64,000 nt of DNA from Bacillus paralicheniformis (GTDB lineage Bacteria; Bacillota; Bacilli; Bacillales; Bacillaceae). Where the stretch lies: assembly GCF_001042485.2 (NCBI RefSeq), contig NZ_LBMN02000001.1, positions 310,001-374,000 of the forward strand. Direction: 5' to 3'. The position numbers and the translations under genes are program-made. The notes under the pieces are model-generated. The model saw nothing but the letters and a program-made list of their open reading frames with translations. It did not search any database and had not been told where the DNA came from. Below, in pieces: positions 35,989-45,775 of the stretch (its first letter is position 1; each line of letters starts with the position of its first letter).

Positions 35989-38304
35989 ATGAAGTCATAT
36001 TATAACAAGGTTTCACTAGTTCTCATATTGTTAAGTTTTATTTATGTTCTCTATGTTTGCTATCTTAGTTTTAATAATAATCTAGTTGGGTTAAAGGTGA
36101 AAAATCTTGATGAATACAGTCTTGAAGTTGTGGAAGTGAAAAAACACACTTTAGCCGCTGATTATGCAGAATTAAAAGAAGGAGATATCATTCATAGAAT
36201 AAATGGGCAGCAGGTTCCATTTAAAAAAGATAAGGAATATACATTGTCAAACGTTTTAACGTTAACAATTGAAAGAAATGGGAAAGTATTTGAGAATGAT
36301 TCTCTGATATATTTGGATTTAGTCAGTTATGACAGTTTTTTTATATTTATCATTCCGTTGATCTTTTACTTTTTATGTTTAATTTGTGTGTATTTTATTT
36401 TTAAAGTAAACAAATCTAAAAATCTTTTCTCAGCATTTTTATTAGTCCTATTTCTGCTTATTACTTCTATAGCTTATGTTAGTGCAGGCGCAGTTGCAAG
36501 AGGTGACACTTTCAGTAGATTTGTAAATATACTTACTTTTTTAGCTGTTCCAACTAGCTACTTACATTTTATTTATCGATACTTTAAAGAGATAGGGAAA
36601 ACATTTTTCAGTAATAAAGTTTTTTTACTTTATTTAATACCATTTATAAACCTCATACTTGAAGCTGGTTTATACTTATTTGAATTTGAGGGAAGTATTC
36701 TAAAAAGTATTAACTTATTGTCGTTCTTTATTTCGACGGTTATTGTTTTTATTCTGATTACATATGCCTTAATTAAATTCAAGTATTCTCAACAGTCCTA
36801 CTTATTGAAAATATTAATGTTGATGAACTTCATTGCATTGGTACCTTTTTTGTTTTTCTATGTACTTCCTATGCTGGTCTTTGGCGATTATATTTTCTCG
36901 GCCATTGTTGTGTCCCCGTTTCTGTTGCTGATTCCTTTATCTTTGGTATATCAATTTATGTCTAATAAAATATATGATATTGAATTTTTAATTGGTCGAT
37001 TGAAATATTATAGTTTTTTAGCGATAATTCCAACTTCTTTAATTATTACTATTTTAGCCATTGTTAAGCATCAAGAAGGAGAATTTTTCACAGTACAGGT
37101 TACAATCTTTACATATCTTATCATGGTAGGCGTTTTCTATTTAAAAGAAATTATTGATTTTCGCTTTCGGCTAAAGCGCTTTTCAGAAAAATTTAACTAC
37201 CAGGATAGTATTTTTAAATTTACTCAAACCATTCGAACATTTACGTCTTTAAATCAAGTTTTAATGGAGTTAAAACAAATCGTTTTGGACGTGCTTCTTG
37301 TTAATAATATTTATATGCTCAAAGTAAAAAACGATGGATCGGTATCGATGCTAGAGAATGATGCAGAAGAAAAACCGTGGATCCCGTACGAACAAGAAGT
37401 AACCAAGGTCATCACCGACATCGGCAAAATCGTCGAAGTCGACCGCGGATTTTTGATTAAGATCGGTGAACGGGGCGGGACTTCTTATGTCATGCTGTGT
37501 TTGTCGGTTTTAAATACGCCTAGGCTGACGCGCGATGAGATTTCGTGGCTTGAGACGCTGGCGTTTTATACGAGTGTTTCCCTGGAAAACGTCTTGAAAA
37601 TCGGCGAGCTGATGGAGCATCTGGAACATGTGAAAAAAGAAGGGCCGAATCCGGCGTGGCTGAATAAATTGATGTTTGCGATTGAAGAGAAGCAGAGATC
37701 TGATTTGGCCCGTGATCTTCATGATTCTGTGCTGCAGGACATGATTTCCTTGAAGCATCAAAGCGAGATGTTTCTGGCTGATTTTGAAAAAGATAAAGTC
37801 TGTACGAATCAAATCAGGCAAAGGCTCATCAATATGAATGAGCAAATGTCCACCGTCATCCAGACGACAAGGGAAACGTGTCAGGAGCTGAGGCCGCAGC
37901 TGTTGTACGATCTCGGACTGGTCAAAGCCCTTTCGAAACTGGCGGCACAGCATCAGGAGTCCTCATCGATCGATAAGATCCGCCTCAATACGGAAAGGTT
38001 CTCAAAGGTGCTCGACCTGGACACGCAGCTGAATTTGTACAGAATTGTGCAGGAGCTTTTAAGCAATGCGGTTAAACACTCGAAAGCTAATGAGGTTTTG
38101 ATTATGCTTGTCTGCATAAAAGAAAAAGTTGTTCTTCATTATGAAGATGACGGCATCGGTTTTGATCCGGACAAGCTTTATCAAAACAGCGCAAGCATGG
38201 GGCTGTCGGGTATTCGCGAGCGAGTCCGCGCGCTGAACGGCAGTCTGGATATACAGACAGCAGAAGGGAAAGGCTTCAGGGTCGCCATTGAAATGGAATT
38301 GTAA
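35989..38304 (+). CDS. comP: Quorum-sensing histidine kinase ComP
   Basis: A 771-residue membrane kinase. The N-terminal half has one membrane segment, an external PDZ-like domain (residues ~35-105) and about seven further segments to residue ~390; this part binds ComX and is variable among strains. The C-terminal half holds a GAF-like region, the HisKA_3 phosphoacceptor helix (DLARDLHDSVLQD, near residue 570) and an HATPase domain (NAVKHSKA; DDGIGFDP). It phosphorylates ComA. The frame is intact throughout. AT content falls sharply near 37,330, between the polymorphic sensor and the conserved kinase. Confidence 0.93.
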   Translation: MKSYYNKVSLVLILLSFIYVLYVCYLSFNNNLVGLKVKNLDEYSLEVVEVKKHTLAADYAELKEGDIIHRINGQQVPFKKDKEYTLSNVLTLTIERNGKVFENDSLIYLDLVSYDSFFIFIIPLIFYFLCLICVYFIFKVNKSKNLFSAFLLVLFLLITSIAYVSAGAVARGDTFSRFVNILTFLAVPTSYLHFIYRYFKEIGKTFFSNKVFLLYLIPFINLILEAGLYLFEFEGSILKSINLLSFFISTVIVFILITYALIKFKYSQQSYLLKILMLMNFIALVPFLFFYVLPMLVFGDYIFSAIVVSPFLLLIPLSLVYQFMSNKIYDIEFLIGRLKYYSFLAIIPTSLIITILAIVKHQEGEFFTVQVTIFTYLIMVGVFYLKEIIDFRFRLKRFSEKFNYQDSIFKFTQTIRTFTSLNQVLMELKQIVLDVLLVNNIYMLKVKNDGSVSMLENDAEEKPWIPYEQEVTKVITDIGKIVEVDRGFLIKIGERGGTSYVMLCLSVLNTPRLTRDEISWLETLAFYTSVSLENVLKIGELMEHLEHVKKEGPNPAWLNKLMFAIEEKQRSDLARDLHDSVLQDMISLKHQSEMFLADFEKDKVCTNQIRQRLINMNEQMSTVIQTTRETCQELRPQLLYDLGLVKALSKLAAQHQESSSIDKIRLNTERFSKVLDLDTQLNLYRIVQELLSNAVKHSKANEVLIMLVCIKEKVVLHYEDDGIGFDPDKLYQNSASMGLSGIRERVRALNGSLDIQTAEGKGFRVAIEMEL

Positions 38305-38390
38305 TGTTTAGTTAACATTTTTGCTTGGCATCCGCCAAGTTTTTTCTATAAAATGGTGATAGGGCAAGGTTACGCAAAAGGGAGGAAATT

Positions 38391-39029
38391 ATGAGAAGAT
38401 TACTTGTGATCGATGATCATCCGGCTGTCATGGAGGGGACGAAGGCAATTCTTGAAACGAACCAGGACTTTGTTGTCGATTGCCTCAGCCCTGAAGCCAG
38501 CGAACAATTTCTCAAGAAGCATGATTTTTCTGCGTATGACCTGATCTTAATGGATTTAAATTTGGGTGAAATCAACGGCATGGACCTATCTAAGAAAATC
38601 CTTGAGACGTGTTCATCATGCAAAATTATCGTTTACACAGGCTATGAAGTCGAAGATTATTTTGAAGAGGCGATTCGTTCCGGCATGCACGGCGCCATCA
38701 GCAAAACGGAATCGAAGGAAAAGATTATAGAGTACATATATCAGGTACTGGATAATAAAATTGTCGTCGATTATGATTATTTCAAGCAGCTGATTACACA
38801 GCAAAAATCGAAGTCAAACAGCCAGCAGACCCAGCACGATCTTTTGACTGAAAGGGAATGCCTGATCTTAAAAGAAGTCGAAAAAGGCTATACAAATCAG
38901 GAAATCGCTGATGCGCTTCATTTAAGCAAGCGGTCGATCGAATACAGTCTGACTTCCGTATTCAGCAAACTGAATGTAGGATCACGGACAGAGGCTGTTT
39001 TAATCGCGAAATCTGAAGGCGTACTTTGA
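38391..39029 (+). CDS. comA: Competence response regulator ComA
   Basis: A 212-residue NarL/LuxR-type regulator. The receiver domain shows acidic pair DDH (residues 8-10) and phosphoacceptor Asp55 (LMDLNLG). The C-terminal LuxR helix-turn-helix contains LTERECLILKEVEKGYTNQE, near residues 150-169. Phosphorylated by ComP, it activates srfA, degQ and related targets. GGGAGG precedes the ATG; yuxO follows after 16 bases. Confidence 0.95.
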   Translation: MRRLLVIDDHPAVMEGTKAILETNQDFVVDCLSPEASEQFLKKHDFSAYDLILMDLNLGEINGMDLSKKILETCSSCKIIVYTGYEVEDYFEEAIRSGMHGAISKTESKEKIIEYIYQVLDNKIVVDYDYFKQLITQQKSKSNSQQTQHDLLTERECLILKEVEKGYTNQEIADALHLSKRSIEYSLTSVFSKLNVGSRTEAVLIAKSEGVL

Positions 39030-39045
39030 TGAAGGGACGATTGTA

Positions 39046-39435
39046 ATGGAAACGAAACATACACTTCTTGAAGCGTTGGGAATCGAGTTGAAGGAATGCA
39101 GCAAAGAGCGGTGTGTTGCGGTCATGCCTGTCGACGAAAGAACGCGTCAGCCATTCGGTTATCTGCATGGAGGTGCGTCCGTTGCGCTTGCTGAAACGGT
39201 GGCAAGCATCGGGGCATATCAGCATATCGATCCAAAAGAGCAGGCATGCTTCGGGCTTGAGATCAACGCCAACCATATTAAATCGGTGAAAGACGGAACG
39301 GTTAAAGCGGTCGCAACGCCTCTGCATGTAGGCAAATCAACAATGGTGTTTCAAATTGAAATACGCGATGAGCAAGACAGCCTGATTTGCACGTCCAGGT
39401 GCACGATGGCGGTCATCAGCCGCCCTTCATCGTAA
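39046..39435 (+). CDS. yuxO: Hotdog-fold thioesterase YuxO
   Basis: A 129-residue PaaI/YdiI-type acyl-CoA thioesterase (old name ComA operon protein 2). The catalytic segment FGYLHGGASVALAETVAS near residue 40 contains the conserved His and Glu. Family members include 1,4-dihydroxy-2-naphthoyl-CoA hydrolases of menaquinone synthesis, the likely role. It is cotranscribed with comA and ends in a bidirectional terminator. Confidence 0.88.
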   Translation: METKHTLLEALGIELKECSKERCVAVMPVDERTRQPFGYLHGGASVALAETVASIGAYQHIDPKEQACFGLEINANHIKSVKDGTVKAVATPLHVGKSTMVFQIEIRDEQDSLICTSRCTMAVISRPSS

Positions 39436-39441
39436 ACCAAA

Positions 39442-39475
39442 AAAACTCGCCTTTTAGGGCGAGTTTTCTTTTTAT
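39442..39475. terminator. Bidirectional terminator, yuxO/mrpG
   Basis: AAAACTCGCC / GGGCGAGTTTT with a TTTTA loop and A and T runs outside. Confidence 0.88.
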
Positions 39476-39846
39476 AAATAGGAATCTTCCTTCTTTTTAA
39501 TCAGAAAATTTCTGTTGCCTTCATAATCGTCCTGTACGCTTTTCTTTTCCATTTTTACGCCGGTGTTATAGGCGGCCCTTGCGATCAGGTGGGCGCCTAC
39601 AGGAGACGTCAGAAATACAAAGACGATACCGAGCAGCACTTTGGCCGTAATGAAGCCGTGCAGAAACCAGAAGTAAAAGAATACGCCGAGCAGCACGCTG
39701 ATGATCCCCAATGTCGCTCCTTTAGAAGCGGCGTGGATTCTTGAGTATACGTCAGGCAGCCGCAGCGTTCCAAAGGAAGCGGCTAACGATATCAGTGCGC
39801 CAAGAAGGACCAAGACGGCGATAAGCAATTTAGCGGCTTCGATCAT
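39472..39846 (-). CDS. mrpG: Na+/H+ antiporter subunit MrpG
   Basis: A 124-residue subunit with three membrane segments in the first 85 residues and a charged tail. It contains the family pattern [20 protein letters not shown] (residues ~31-50). It is the last gene of the seven-gene Mrp complex. ATG 39846 is inside the 3' end of mrpF (17-base overlap); the upstream open frame is shadow. Confidence 0.92.
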   Translation of the reverse strand: MIEAAKLLIAVLVLLGALISLAASFGTLRLPDVYSRIHAASKGATLGIISVLLGVFFYFWFLHGFITAKVLLGIVFVFLTSPVGAHLIARAAYNTGVKMEKKSVQDDYEGNRNFLIKKKEDSYL

Positions 39847-40114
39847 TTTCGATAATCTCTCCTTTCTCAAGGAATTTAGAAAATGCGACGGTGCCGATAA
39901 AGGCCAGAATACCGATCAAAAGGATGACCTCCAAATATGCTGTCGTATTTAACAAGATGGACACGAGAGCCGTAATTCCGATCAGGTTGATGCCGATCGC
40001 ATCAAGCGCCACCACTCTGTCCGGGATGCTCGGCCCTTTAATGACCCTCAGGACATACAGAAAAGTGGAGACCGCCAAAATGCCGAGTGACAATTGCAAA
40101 ATAAATTCAAACAT
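39830..40114 (-). CDS. mrpF: Na+/H+ antiporter subunit MrpF
   Basis: A 94-residue subunit with three membrane segments and the motif [17 protein letters not shown] near residues 28-44. Its ATG shares a base with the mrpE stop (TGATG), and GGAGG lies 9 bases upstream. In B. subtilis MrpF has also been linked to bile salt efflux. Confidence 0.93.
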   Translation of the reverse strand: MFEFILQLSLGILAVSTFLYVLRVIKGPSIPDRVVALDAIGINLIGITALVSILLNTTAYLEVILLIGILAFIGTVAFSKFLEKGEIIENDRSR

Positions 40115-40590
40115 CAGCGGCTTACCTCCTTAATGGCCTCTTCAAACGAAATGCGGATATCACTGATAGCTTTCTCAGCATCATCGATATCGACCGCATG
40201 AATATAAAGAATCGAACGGTCATCAGAGATATCAACAACCAATGTGCCCGGTGTCAGCGTAATCAGGTTCGCCAATGTCGTGATTTCCCAGTCCGCTTTA
40301 AGGTCTGTCTTGAAGGCGAAGATGCCGGGCTTATTTTTTAACCTTGGGGATAAGATCGTCTTTAATACGCTGACGTTTGCGAGAACGAGCTCTTTAATAA
40401 AAATAAAAAGCAGTTTAATGATCGCCCAAATGTTAATCAAGTAAAAGCGGCGGCGGAAAAAACGCCTCATCAGAAAGAGCGAGAATAATCCGATCACATA
40501 ACCGACGACAAGCCCGGCAGCGGTATAGTCATTGTTCAGAAACATCCAGCACAACGCAAGAATAAAGTTCAACAATATTTGTAATGCCAT
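40114..40590 (-). CDS. mrpE: Na+/H+ antiporter subunit MrpE
   Basis: A 158-residue subunit with two or three N-terminal membrane segments and a cytoplasmic domain carrying the conserved LANLITLTPGTLVVDIS stretch (residues ~108-124). It is required for assembly or full activity of the Mrp complex. GGAGTAGATCGC precedes the ATG, which lies 5 bases after the mrpD stop. Confidence 0.93.
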   Translation of the reverse strand: MALQILLNFILALCWMFLNNDYTAAGLVVGYVIGLFSLFLMRRFFRRRFYLINIWAIIKLLFIFIKELVLANVSVLKTILSPRLKNKPGIFAFKTDLKADWEITTLANLITLTPGTLVVDISDDRSILYIHAVDIDDAEKAISDIRISFEEAIKEVSR

Positions 40591-40595
40591 GCGAT

Positions 40596-42074
40596 CTACT
40601 CCTTCAAAACGGCTTCAATATATTTTTCGGGGTTGACGAGCGTATCAGCCGCCTGATGGAAATACGGCGCGATAAGCTCGGTTCCGAGTCCGATGGCAAG
40701 CGACAGAAAGAGCAGTACCGCTGCCGGATACATATAGCCTTTTAGCGGTCTTTTGGCCGGAGCATCTTCCTGTTCATCCCCCCAGAAGCCGTTGATAAAT
40801 ATTTTCATGATGGAATACAAGACGAGCAGACTGGATAAAAGCATCAGCAGCGTAATCACGAATTCACCGCTTAGAAAGCCGCCCTCTGCAATTTTCAGCT
40901 TGCCGATGAATCCGCTGAAAGGAGGGACCCCTGCCAATGAAACAGCTGAAATCATAACCATCCAGCCGAGCACCGGATGGTTTTTGATCAGGCCGCTCAT
41001 TTTTTTCAGGTTGTTTGTCCCTGTCAGAGCAAACAGCGCTCCGCCAAGCATAAACAGCGCTCCTTTAATGATCATGTCATGAATCAGATAGTAGACAGAT
41101 CCTTCGATCGAAGCCGGCGTATTGGCGGCGATACCGAATAAGATCACACCGACCGCAGTCACAATATTGTAGATAATGATTTTTTGAACATCCCAGTAGG
41201 CGATCGAGCCGATGACACCGAAGATGATCGTAAGGGCCGCAAGCCAGACCATTAATTGATGAGTAAAAGCCGCGTCTTGGGTGAAAATTAATGTAAACAC
41301 CCTTGTGATCGCGTACAGGCCGACTTTGGTCAGAAGTGCGCCAAACAGTGCGGACACAGCGGCAGGCGGCGCATAATAAGAACCAGGCATCCAGAAATAC
41401 AGCGGGAAAATGCCGCCTTTTAAACCGAAGACGATCAAAAATAAAACAGCGATGACCGTGATCAGCCCGGTTTGGCCCGATTCACTGATCCGAACGCTCA
41501 AATCCGCCATGTTTAATGTGCCCGTCACCGCATATAAATAAGCGACTCCGATGACAAAGAGGGCGGAAGAGATAATGTTAAAGACGATGTACTTCAGAGA
41601 TTCCCGCAGCTGGATCTTCGTGCCGCCAATGACGATCAGCACATACGAAGCCATCAGGAGAACCTCAAAAAATACGAACAGGTTAAACAAATCCCCGGTT
41701 AAGAAAGCGCCGCTAACTCCGGCAAGCAGGAACTGGACCGCGGGATAATAAAAGAAACGCTCGCGTTTTTCGCCGATGGAGCGAAACGAATAAAGAACCG
41801 TCAGAAATCCGATAATGGCTGTCGTTAACGCCAGAAGGCTGGCGAATTGATCAGCGACAAGGCTGATCCCGAACGGCGGCTTCCACCCGCCGAGATATAA
41901 GGTCTGGATTCCGTCCGTATAGACGGTCTGCACAAGAACAGCGGCCGCCGCGATCGCCGCAATGGAAGATATGGCGCTGAATGCACGCATCAGCACGATC
42001 GACTTGTTCATAAAGATGAGCAGAACTGCGGCCATTAAAGGAATCAGTATTGGCAGAATTACAAGATTATTCAT
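40596..42074 (-). CDS. mrpD: Na+/H+ antiporter subunit MrpD
   Basis: A 492-residue subunit of the complex I ND2/4/5 (proton-translocating) family with about 14 membrane segments. The conserved motif includes a transmembrane Glu near residue 137 (FFEVLLMASY) and Lys residues in the LKGGIFPLYFWMPGSYYAPP region. It forms one of the two proton channels with MrpA. ATG 42074 is preferred over 42083, because GAGGGG would sit only 2-3 bases from the latter. It overlaps the end of mrpC. Confidence 0.93.
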   Translation of the reverse strand: MNNLVILPILIPLMAAVLLIFMNKSIVLMRAFSAISSIAAIAAAAVLVQTVYTDGIQTLYLGGWKPPFGISLVADQFASLLALTTAIIGFLTVLYSFRSIGEKRERFFYYPAVQFLLAGVSGAFLTGDLFNLFVFFEVLLMASYVLIVIGGTKIQLRESLKYIVFNIISSALFVIGVAYLYAVTGTLNMADLSVRISESGQTGLITVIAVLFLIVFGLKGGIFPLYFWMPGSYYAPPAAVSALFGALLTKVGLYAITRVFTLIFTQDAAFTHQLMVWLAALTIIFGVIGSIAYWDVQKIIIYNIVTAVGVILFGIAANTPASIEGSVYYLIHDMIIKGALFMLGGALFALTGTNNLKKMSGLIKNHPVLGWMVMISAVSLAGVPPFSGFIGKLKIAEGGFLSGEFVITLLMLLSSLLVLYSIMKIFINGFWGDEQEDAPAKRPLKGYMYPAAVLLFLSLAIGLGTELIAPYFHQAADTLVNPEKYIEAVLKE

Positions 42075-42408
42075 GTTGATCATTTCCCCTCATTTGATCC
42101 ATATCATCCATTTTCAGCTCTTGGTAGGCGCGGAAAGCCATGACCAGGAGAAACGAGGTGACCCCGAAAGCAATGACGATCGCCGTTAAAATCAACGCCT
42201 GAGGGAGAGGGTCGACATAGGTTGACGACTCTTCATTTAAAATGGGAGGCGCTCCTTTTTTTAATCCTCCCATTGTCAGCAAAAGCAGGTGGACGCCATG
42301 GCTGAGAACGGCAGTTCCGATAATCACCCTCAGAAGGCTTTTTGAAAGCAAGAGATATGTCGCCGCCATAAACAAAATTCCTACAATAAAAGACATTAAA
42401 ATCTCCAT
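42067..42408 (-). CDS. mrpC: Na+/H+ antiporter subunit MrpC
   Basis: A 113-residue NuoK-like subunit with three membrane segments. The conserved Glu-free segment GTAVLSHGVHLLLLTMG (residues ~31-47) and PQALILTAIVIAFGVT match MrpC. Its ATG shares one base with the mrpB stop (TAATG), showing coupled translation. Confidence 0.93.
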   Translation of the reverse strand: MEILMSFIVGILFMAATYLLLSKSLLRVIIGTAVLSHGVHLLLLTMGGLKKGAPPILNEESSTYVDPLPQALILTAIVIAFGVTSFLLVMAFRAYQELKMDDMDQMRGNDQHE

Positions 42409-42839
42409 TATTCTCTCTCCCCAATCGTCTGAATAATGGTCATGGTCACGCCGACCACTACGAGATAAACCCCGATATCAAACAATACCGCGGTGGCAAG
42501 CTCCGTTTTCCCCAAGAGCGGAAGATTAAAGTAATCAAACGCGTGGGAAAGAAACTGAGCGCCGAATAAAAATGAGCCGATTCCGGTTGAAACGGAAATG
42601 AATAAGCCGACGGCTGCCACATAGATAAAGTTGACGGGCAAAATGTTCTGCACCGTTTTTAAATCATAGGCAAGCAGCAGAAGGACGAGCGAAGACGCCG
42701 TCATCAATCCGCCGATAAAACCGCCGCCCGGGTTATTATGGCCGGCAAAAAACAGATGGAAAGAAAAGAGCAGAATGATAAAGGATGCAATCTTTGTAAC
42801 GGTTTGCAGGATCACATCATTCGTCTGAACCTTTTTCAA
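42408..42839 (-). CDS. mrpB: Na+/H+ antiporter subunit MrpB
   Basis: A 143-residue subunit with four membrane segments and the conserved FFAGHNNPGGGFIGGL loop near residues 26-41. The start is a TTG that overlaps the mrpA stop (TTGA), behind AAAGGAGGGG. The equivalent of the C-terminal MrpB domain is also present at the end of MrpA. Confidence 0.92.
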   Translation of the reverse strand: MKKVQTNDVILQTVTKIASFIILLFSFHLFFAGHNNPGGGFIGGLMTASSLVLLLLAYDLKTVQNILPVNFIYVAAVGLFISVSTGIGSFLFGAQFLSHAFDYFNLPLLGKTELATAVLFDIGVYLVVVGVTMTIIQTIGERE

Positions 42840-45238
42840 TGCTCTTCCCCTCCTTTCCCCATTCTGAGCCTGATCATGCCGTATATTCCTAAAGCGGCTA
42901 TGACAAGTACGGTAATTTCAAACAATGTATCAAATCCCCTGAAGTCGACCAATATCACGTTGACGATATTGTGGCCGCCTGCGAGTTTATAGCTGTTTTC
43001 AATAAAATACGATGCGATGCTTTCAAGGGAGCGCTGGCTGTTTGCAGAAAGTGCGAGCAGCGTCACAACAGTTCCGACCCCGACCGAGACAAGCGCATTT
43101 GTGACCCTGAACTTAGCCGACTTCGGCTTGAATCTGAGCTTCGGCAAATGATAGAAGCAAAGCAGGAACAATGCGACTGAAATCGTTTCAATGATCAGCT
43201 GCGTCAGCGCGAGATCCGGCGCTCTGAAAATGACGAAGAACAGCGCGAGTGTGTAGCCGATGACGCCGAGCCCGATAATCGCCGTCAGTCTTGATCTTGC
43301 GAAAACGGTGGTAAATGTTGCGGCAATCATGACGGCTGACAGCACAAGCTCATAGATGCCGATTGAAGCATTGCCTTTCACATCGTAGGAAAAGCCTCCG
43401 GTAACAGCGAGCGATCCGCCGATGATCACGATAAAGAAGACAAAAACATAGACGAGATAATCGCGAAGAAACCCGGTCATATATGTTCTTGTAATCTTGT
43501 TGGAGCCTTTTTCAAGTCCAGACAGCGAGCTGTCGTACAGTTTGTTGAGCGTCAGTTTTTCCGGGAAGAGGCCGTAGACCTTCCGCCATTTTGACAAGGT
43601 CAAATAGGCGAGAACTCCGAGAGCAACGACGCCGATTGTCATGTAGAGTTCAGGTGAAAAGCCGTGCCACATGTAAATATGAACCTTGAATTTTTCGTCC
43701 CCGTCCAAAAGGGTCGGCATAATCGACGATGCAGCAGGTTCAATGATGCTGTATGACAGAATGTTCGGGAAAAAGAAAAAAATCAACACGAGAGAGACGA
43801 GGACAATCGGCGAAATCAGCATACCGAGTGGAGCCTCATGCGCTTGTTTTTCAAGTTTTTCGGGCTGATATTTCCCCCCGAACGTTTTAAACAGCAGAAC
43901 CATGCAGTAAATGAACGTAAACACGCTTCCGATCCAAGCCAGAACAGGAAGCAGAAAACTCCATGTGTCGGCGTTATACAAGTTAAAGTTCGTAATCCTG
44001 AGCATGCTGGTGAAAAACATTTCCTTGCTCAAAAAGCCGTTGAACGGCGGCAGACCAGCCATTGAAAATGCGCCGATCAGCGTAATCGTAAACGTAATCG
44101 GCATGATCGTCATCAGTCCGCCGAGCTTGCGGATATCCCTCGTTCCCGTTTCATGATCGATGATTCCGACCGCCATGAACAGGCTGCCTTTGAATGTCGC
44201 ATGGTTGATCAGGTGAAAAACGGCGGCGATTACTGCAACCATATAGTATTCAAAATTTTGATAGTGCAGAGCTGCGGATCCGACGCCGAGCATCGACATG
44301 ATCATTCCGAGCTGGCTGACCGTAGAAAAGGCAAGTATCGATTTCAGATCAGTCTGCTTGACGGCGTTGAATGAACCCCAGAAAAGTGTGACAATCCCCG
44401 TGAGGGACACGATCCAAAACCACTCCCCGGAAAAAGCGAACACAGGGGTGAATCTTGCAACGATATAAATTCCCGCTTTTACCATCGTGGCGGAGTGCAG
44501 GTAAGCACTTACAGGCGTTGGTGCTTCCATCGCGTCCGGAAGCCAGATGTAAAAAGGGAACTGCGCAGATTTAGTGAAGGCTCCGATTAACACCAGCACG
44601 AGAGCCGGAATGAAAAAGCCGTGACCCGAAATTAAATCAACTTGGTTGATCATTTCTCTGATCGAGAATGAACCCGTAATCGTGTAAAGAAGAATGAAGC
44701 CTCCAAGCATGGAAAGACCGCCGAAAATGGTGATAAGCATCGATTTCGTCGCGCCGTATCTTGATTTTTCCCGCTTGTACCAATAGCCGATGAGCAAAAA
44801 AGACGATATGCTGGTCAATTCCCAAAATAAATAAAGTACAATGACGTTATCAACGAGAACAACGCCGAGCATTGCCCCCATGAACATGAGCAGATAAACG
44901 TAAAACGGTCCGAGCTGCTCTCTTTCTTTAGATAGATAATAGATGCTGTAAAGGACAACCAAAGACCCTATCCCTGTAATCAGAAGGGCGAATAGCAATC
45001 CGAGTCCGTCAACGTATGCGGTAAAGTTAATGCCAAAAGACGGAATCCATTCCAGTACAGCCTTTAATGTTCCGCCATCCGCCGTCATGTTGATCATGCG
45101 GAAAAAATAAATAAATAATAGAATAGGAAGAACCAGGACAAACCAGCCTGTATGAATCTTTCTGACGTTTTTCGCCAATAGCGGAATCAAAAAGGCGAGT
45201 GCAAAAGGCGATAAAATTGCAATATGTAAAGCCGTCAT
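42836..45238 (-). CDS. mrpA: Na+/H+ antiporter subunit MrpA
   Basis: An 800-residue subunit with about 20 membrane segments. The N-terminal two thirds is NuoL-like and contains the transmembrane Glu and Lys of the proton path (LFWELTSISSF; FPFYIWLPDAMEAPTPVSA). The C-terminal part carries MrpA-specific domains including RAPDLALTQLIIETIS. The complex exports Na+ and supports pH homeostasis. ATG 45238 follows AAGGGAGG; the open frame extends 32 codons upstream without support. It is the first gene of the mrpABCDEFG operon, divergent from yufS. Confidence 0.94.
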   Translation of the reverse strand: MTALHIAILSPFALAFLIPLLAKNVRKIHTGWFVLVLPILLFIYFFRMINMTADGGTLKAVLEWIPSFGINFTAYVDGLGLLFALLITGIGSLVVLYSIYYLSKEREQLGPFYVYLLMFMGAMLGVVLVDNVIVLYLFWELTSISSFLLIGYWYKREKSRYGATKSMLITIFGGLSMLGGFILLYTITGSFSIREMINQVDLISGHGFFIPALVLVLIGAFTKSAQFPFYIWLPDAMEAPTPVSAYLHSATMVKAGIYIVARFTPVFAFSGEWFWIVSLTGIVTLFWGSFNAVKQTDLKSILAFSTVSQLGMIMSMLGVGSAALHYQNFEYYMVAVIAAVFHLINHATFKGSLFMAVGIIDHETGTRDIRKLGGLMTIMPITFTITLIGAFSMAGLPPFNGFLSKEMFFTSMLRITNFNLYNADTWSFLLPVLAWIGSVFTFIYCMVLLFKTFGGKYQPEKLEKQAHEAPLGMLISPIVLVSLVLIFFFFPNILSYSIIEPAASSIMPTLLDGDEKFKVHIYMWHGFSPELYMTIGVVALGVLAYLTLSKWRKVYGLFPEKLTLNKLYDSSLSGLEKGSNKITRTYMTGFLRDYLVYVFVFFIVIIGGSLAVTGGFSYDVKGNASIGIYELVLSAVMIAATFTTVFARSRLTAIIGLGVIGYTLALFFVIFRAPDLALTQLIIETISVALFLLCFYHLPKLRFKPKSAKFRVTNALVSVGVGTVVTLLALSANSQRSLESIASYFIENSYKLAGGHNIVNVILVDFRGFDTLFEITVLVIAALGIYGMIRLRMGKGGEEH

Positions 45239-45482
45239 ATTAACCTCCCTTAAAGTAGCATGTATAAATACATTCTGTTCCATACTAAAATTTTCAAACG
45301 TTATGTACTTTTTTAGAACTGGTGACCTAGACAAATTATAACTTAAATTTTAATCGGCTGCATGATCTCATGGTAACCGCGGTTTATGCGGTCTTATGAA
45401 CCTGAAAACAATTTTAACAAAAAATGCGGCATTTGTATAATGGAAAGTTTTTTTGAACAAGATGAATTTGAGGTGATGAAAG

Positions 45483-45716
45483 ATGAGAAGGAAAGCTTTT
45501 GTCAGCTTAAGTTTATTTTGTTCGCTTTTTGCGGGAGCGTTTATGATCAACAGGGAAATGACGCGTGAACAGACTCCGGGGATAGGAACGGACGAAGGCC
45601 CTCAATTCCGCGGGGATTACACGCCGCTCCAGACGGGAGCGGAAGATCAGTCCTTAACGGGAAAAGAAAGAGCTCCCTTTAAACCGAGAGAATATATCAG
45701 AGTTGAGAAACGCTGA
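45483..45716 (+). CDS. yufS: Small exported or membrane-anchored protein (YufS-like)
   Basis: A 77-residue protein with an N-terminal basic/hydrophobic segment (residues ~1-20, FVSLSLFCSLFAGAF) that may be a signal peptide or anchor, then a polar, proline- and glycine-rich tail. GAGGTGATG lies upstream of the ATG. It sits between maeN and mrpA, the position of yufS in B. subtilis; the symbol rests mainly on that. The function is unknown. Confidence 0.6.
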   Translation: MRRKAFVSLSLFCSLFAGAFMINREMTREQTPGIGTDEGPQFRGDYTPLQTGAEDQSLTGKERAPFKPREYIRVEKR

Positions 45717-45719
45717 AAA

Positions 45720-45766
45720 CAAAAAAGGAATCCGATCGTATAGATCAGACTCCTTTTTGTTTTTTT
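45720..45766. terminator. Bidirectional terminator, yufS/maeN
   Basis: AAAAAGGA(A)TC and GACTCCTTTTT around an imperfect 16-base loop, flanked by A and T runs. Confidence 0.8.
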
Positions 45767-45775
45767 ATGCGGCTC

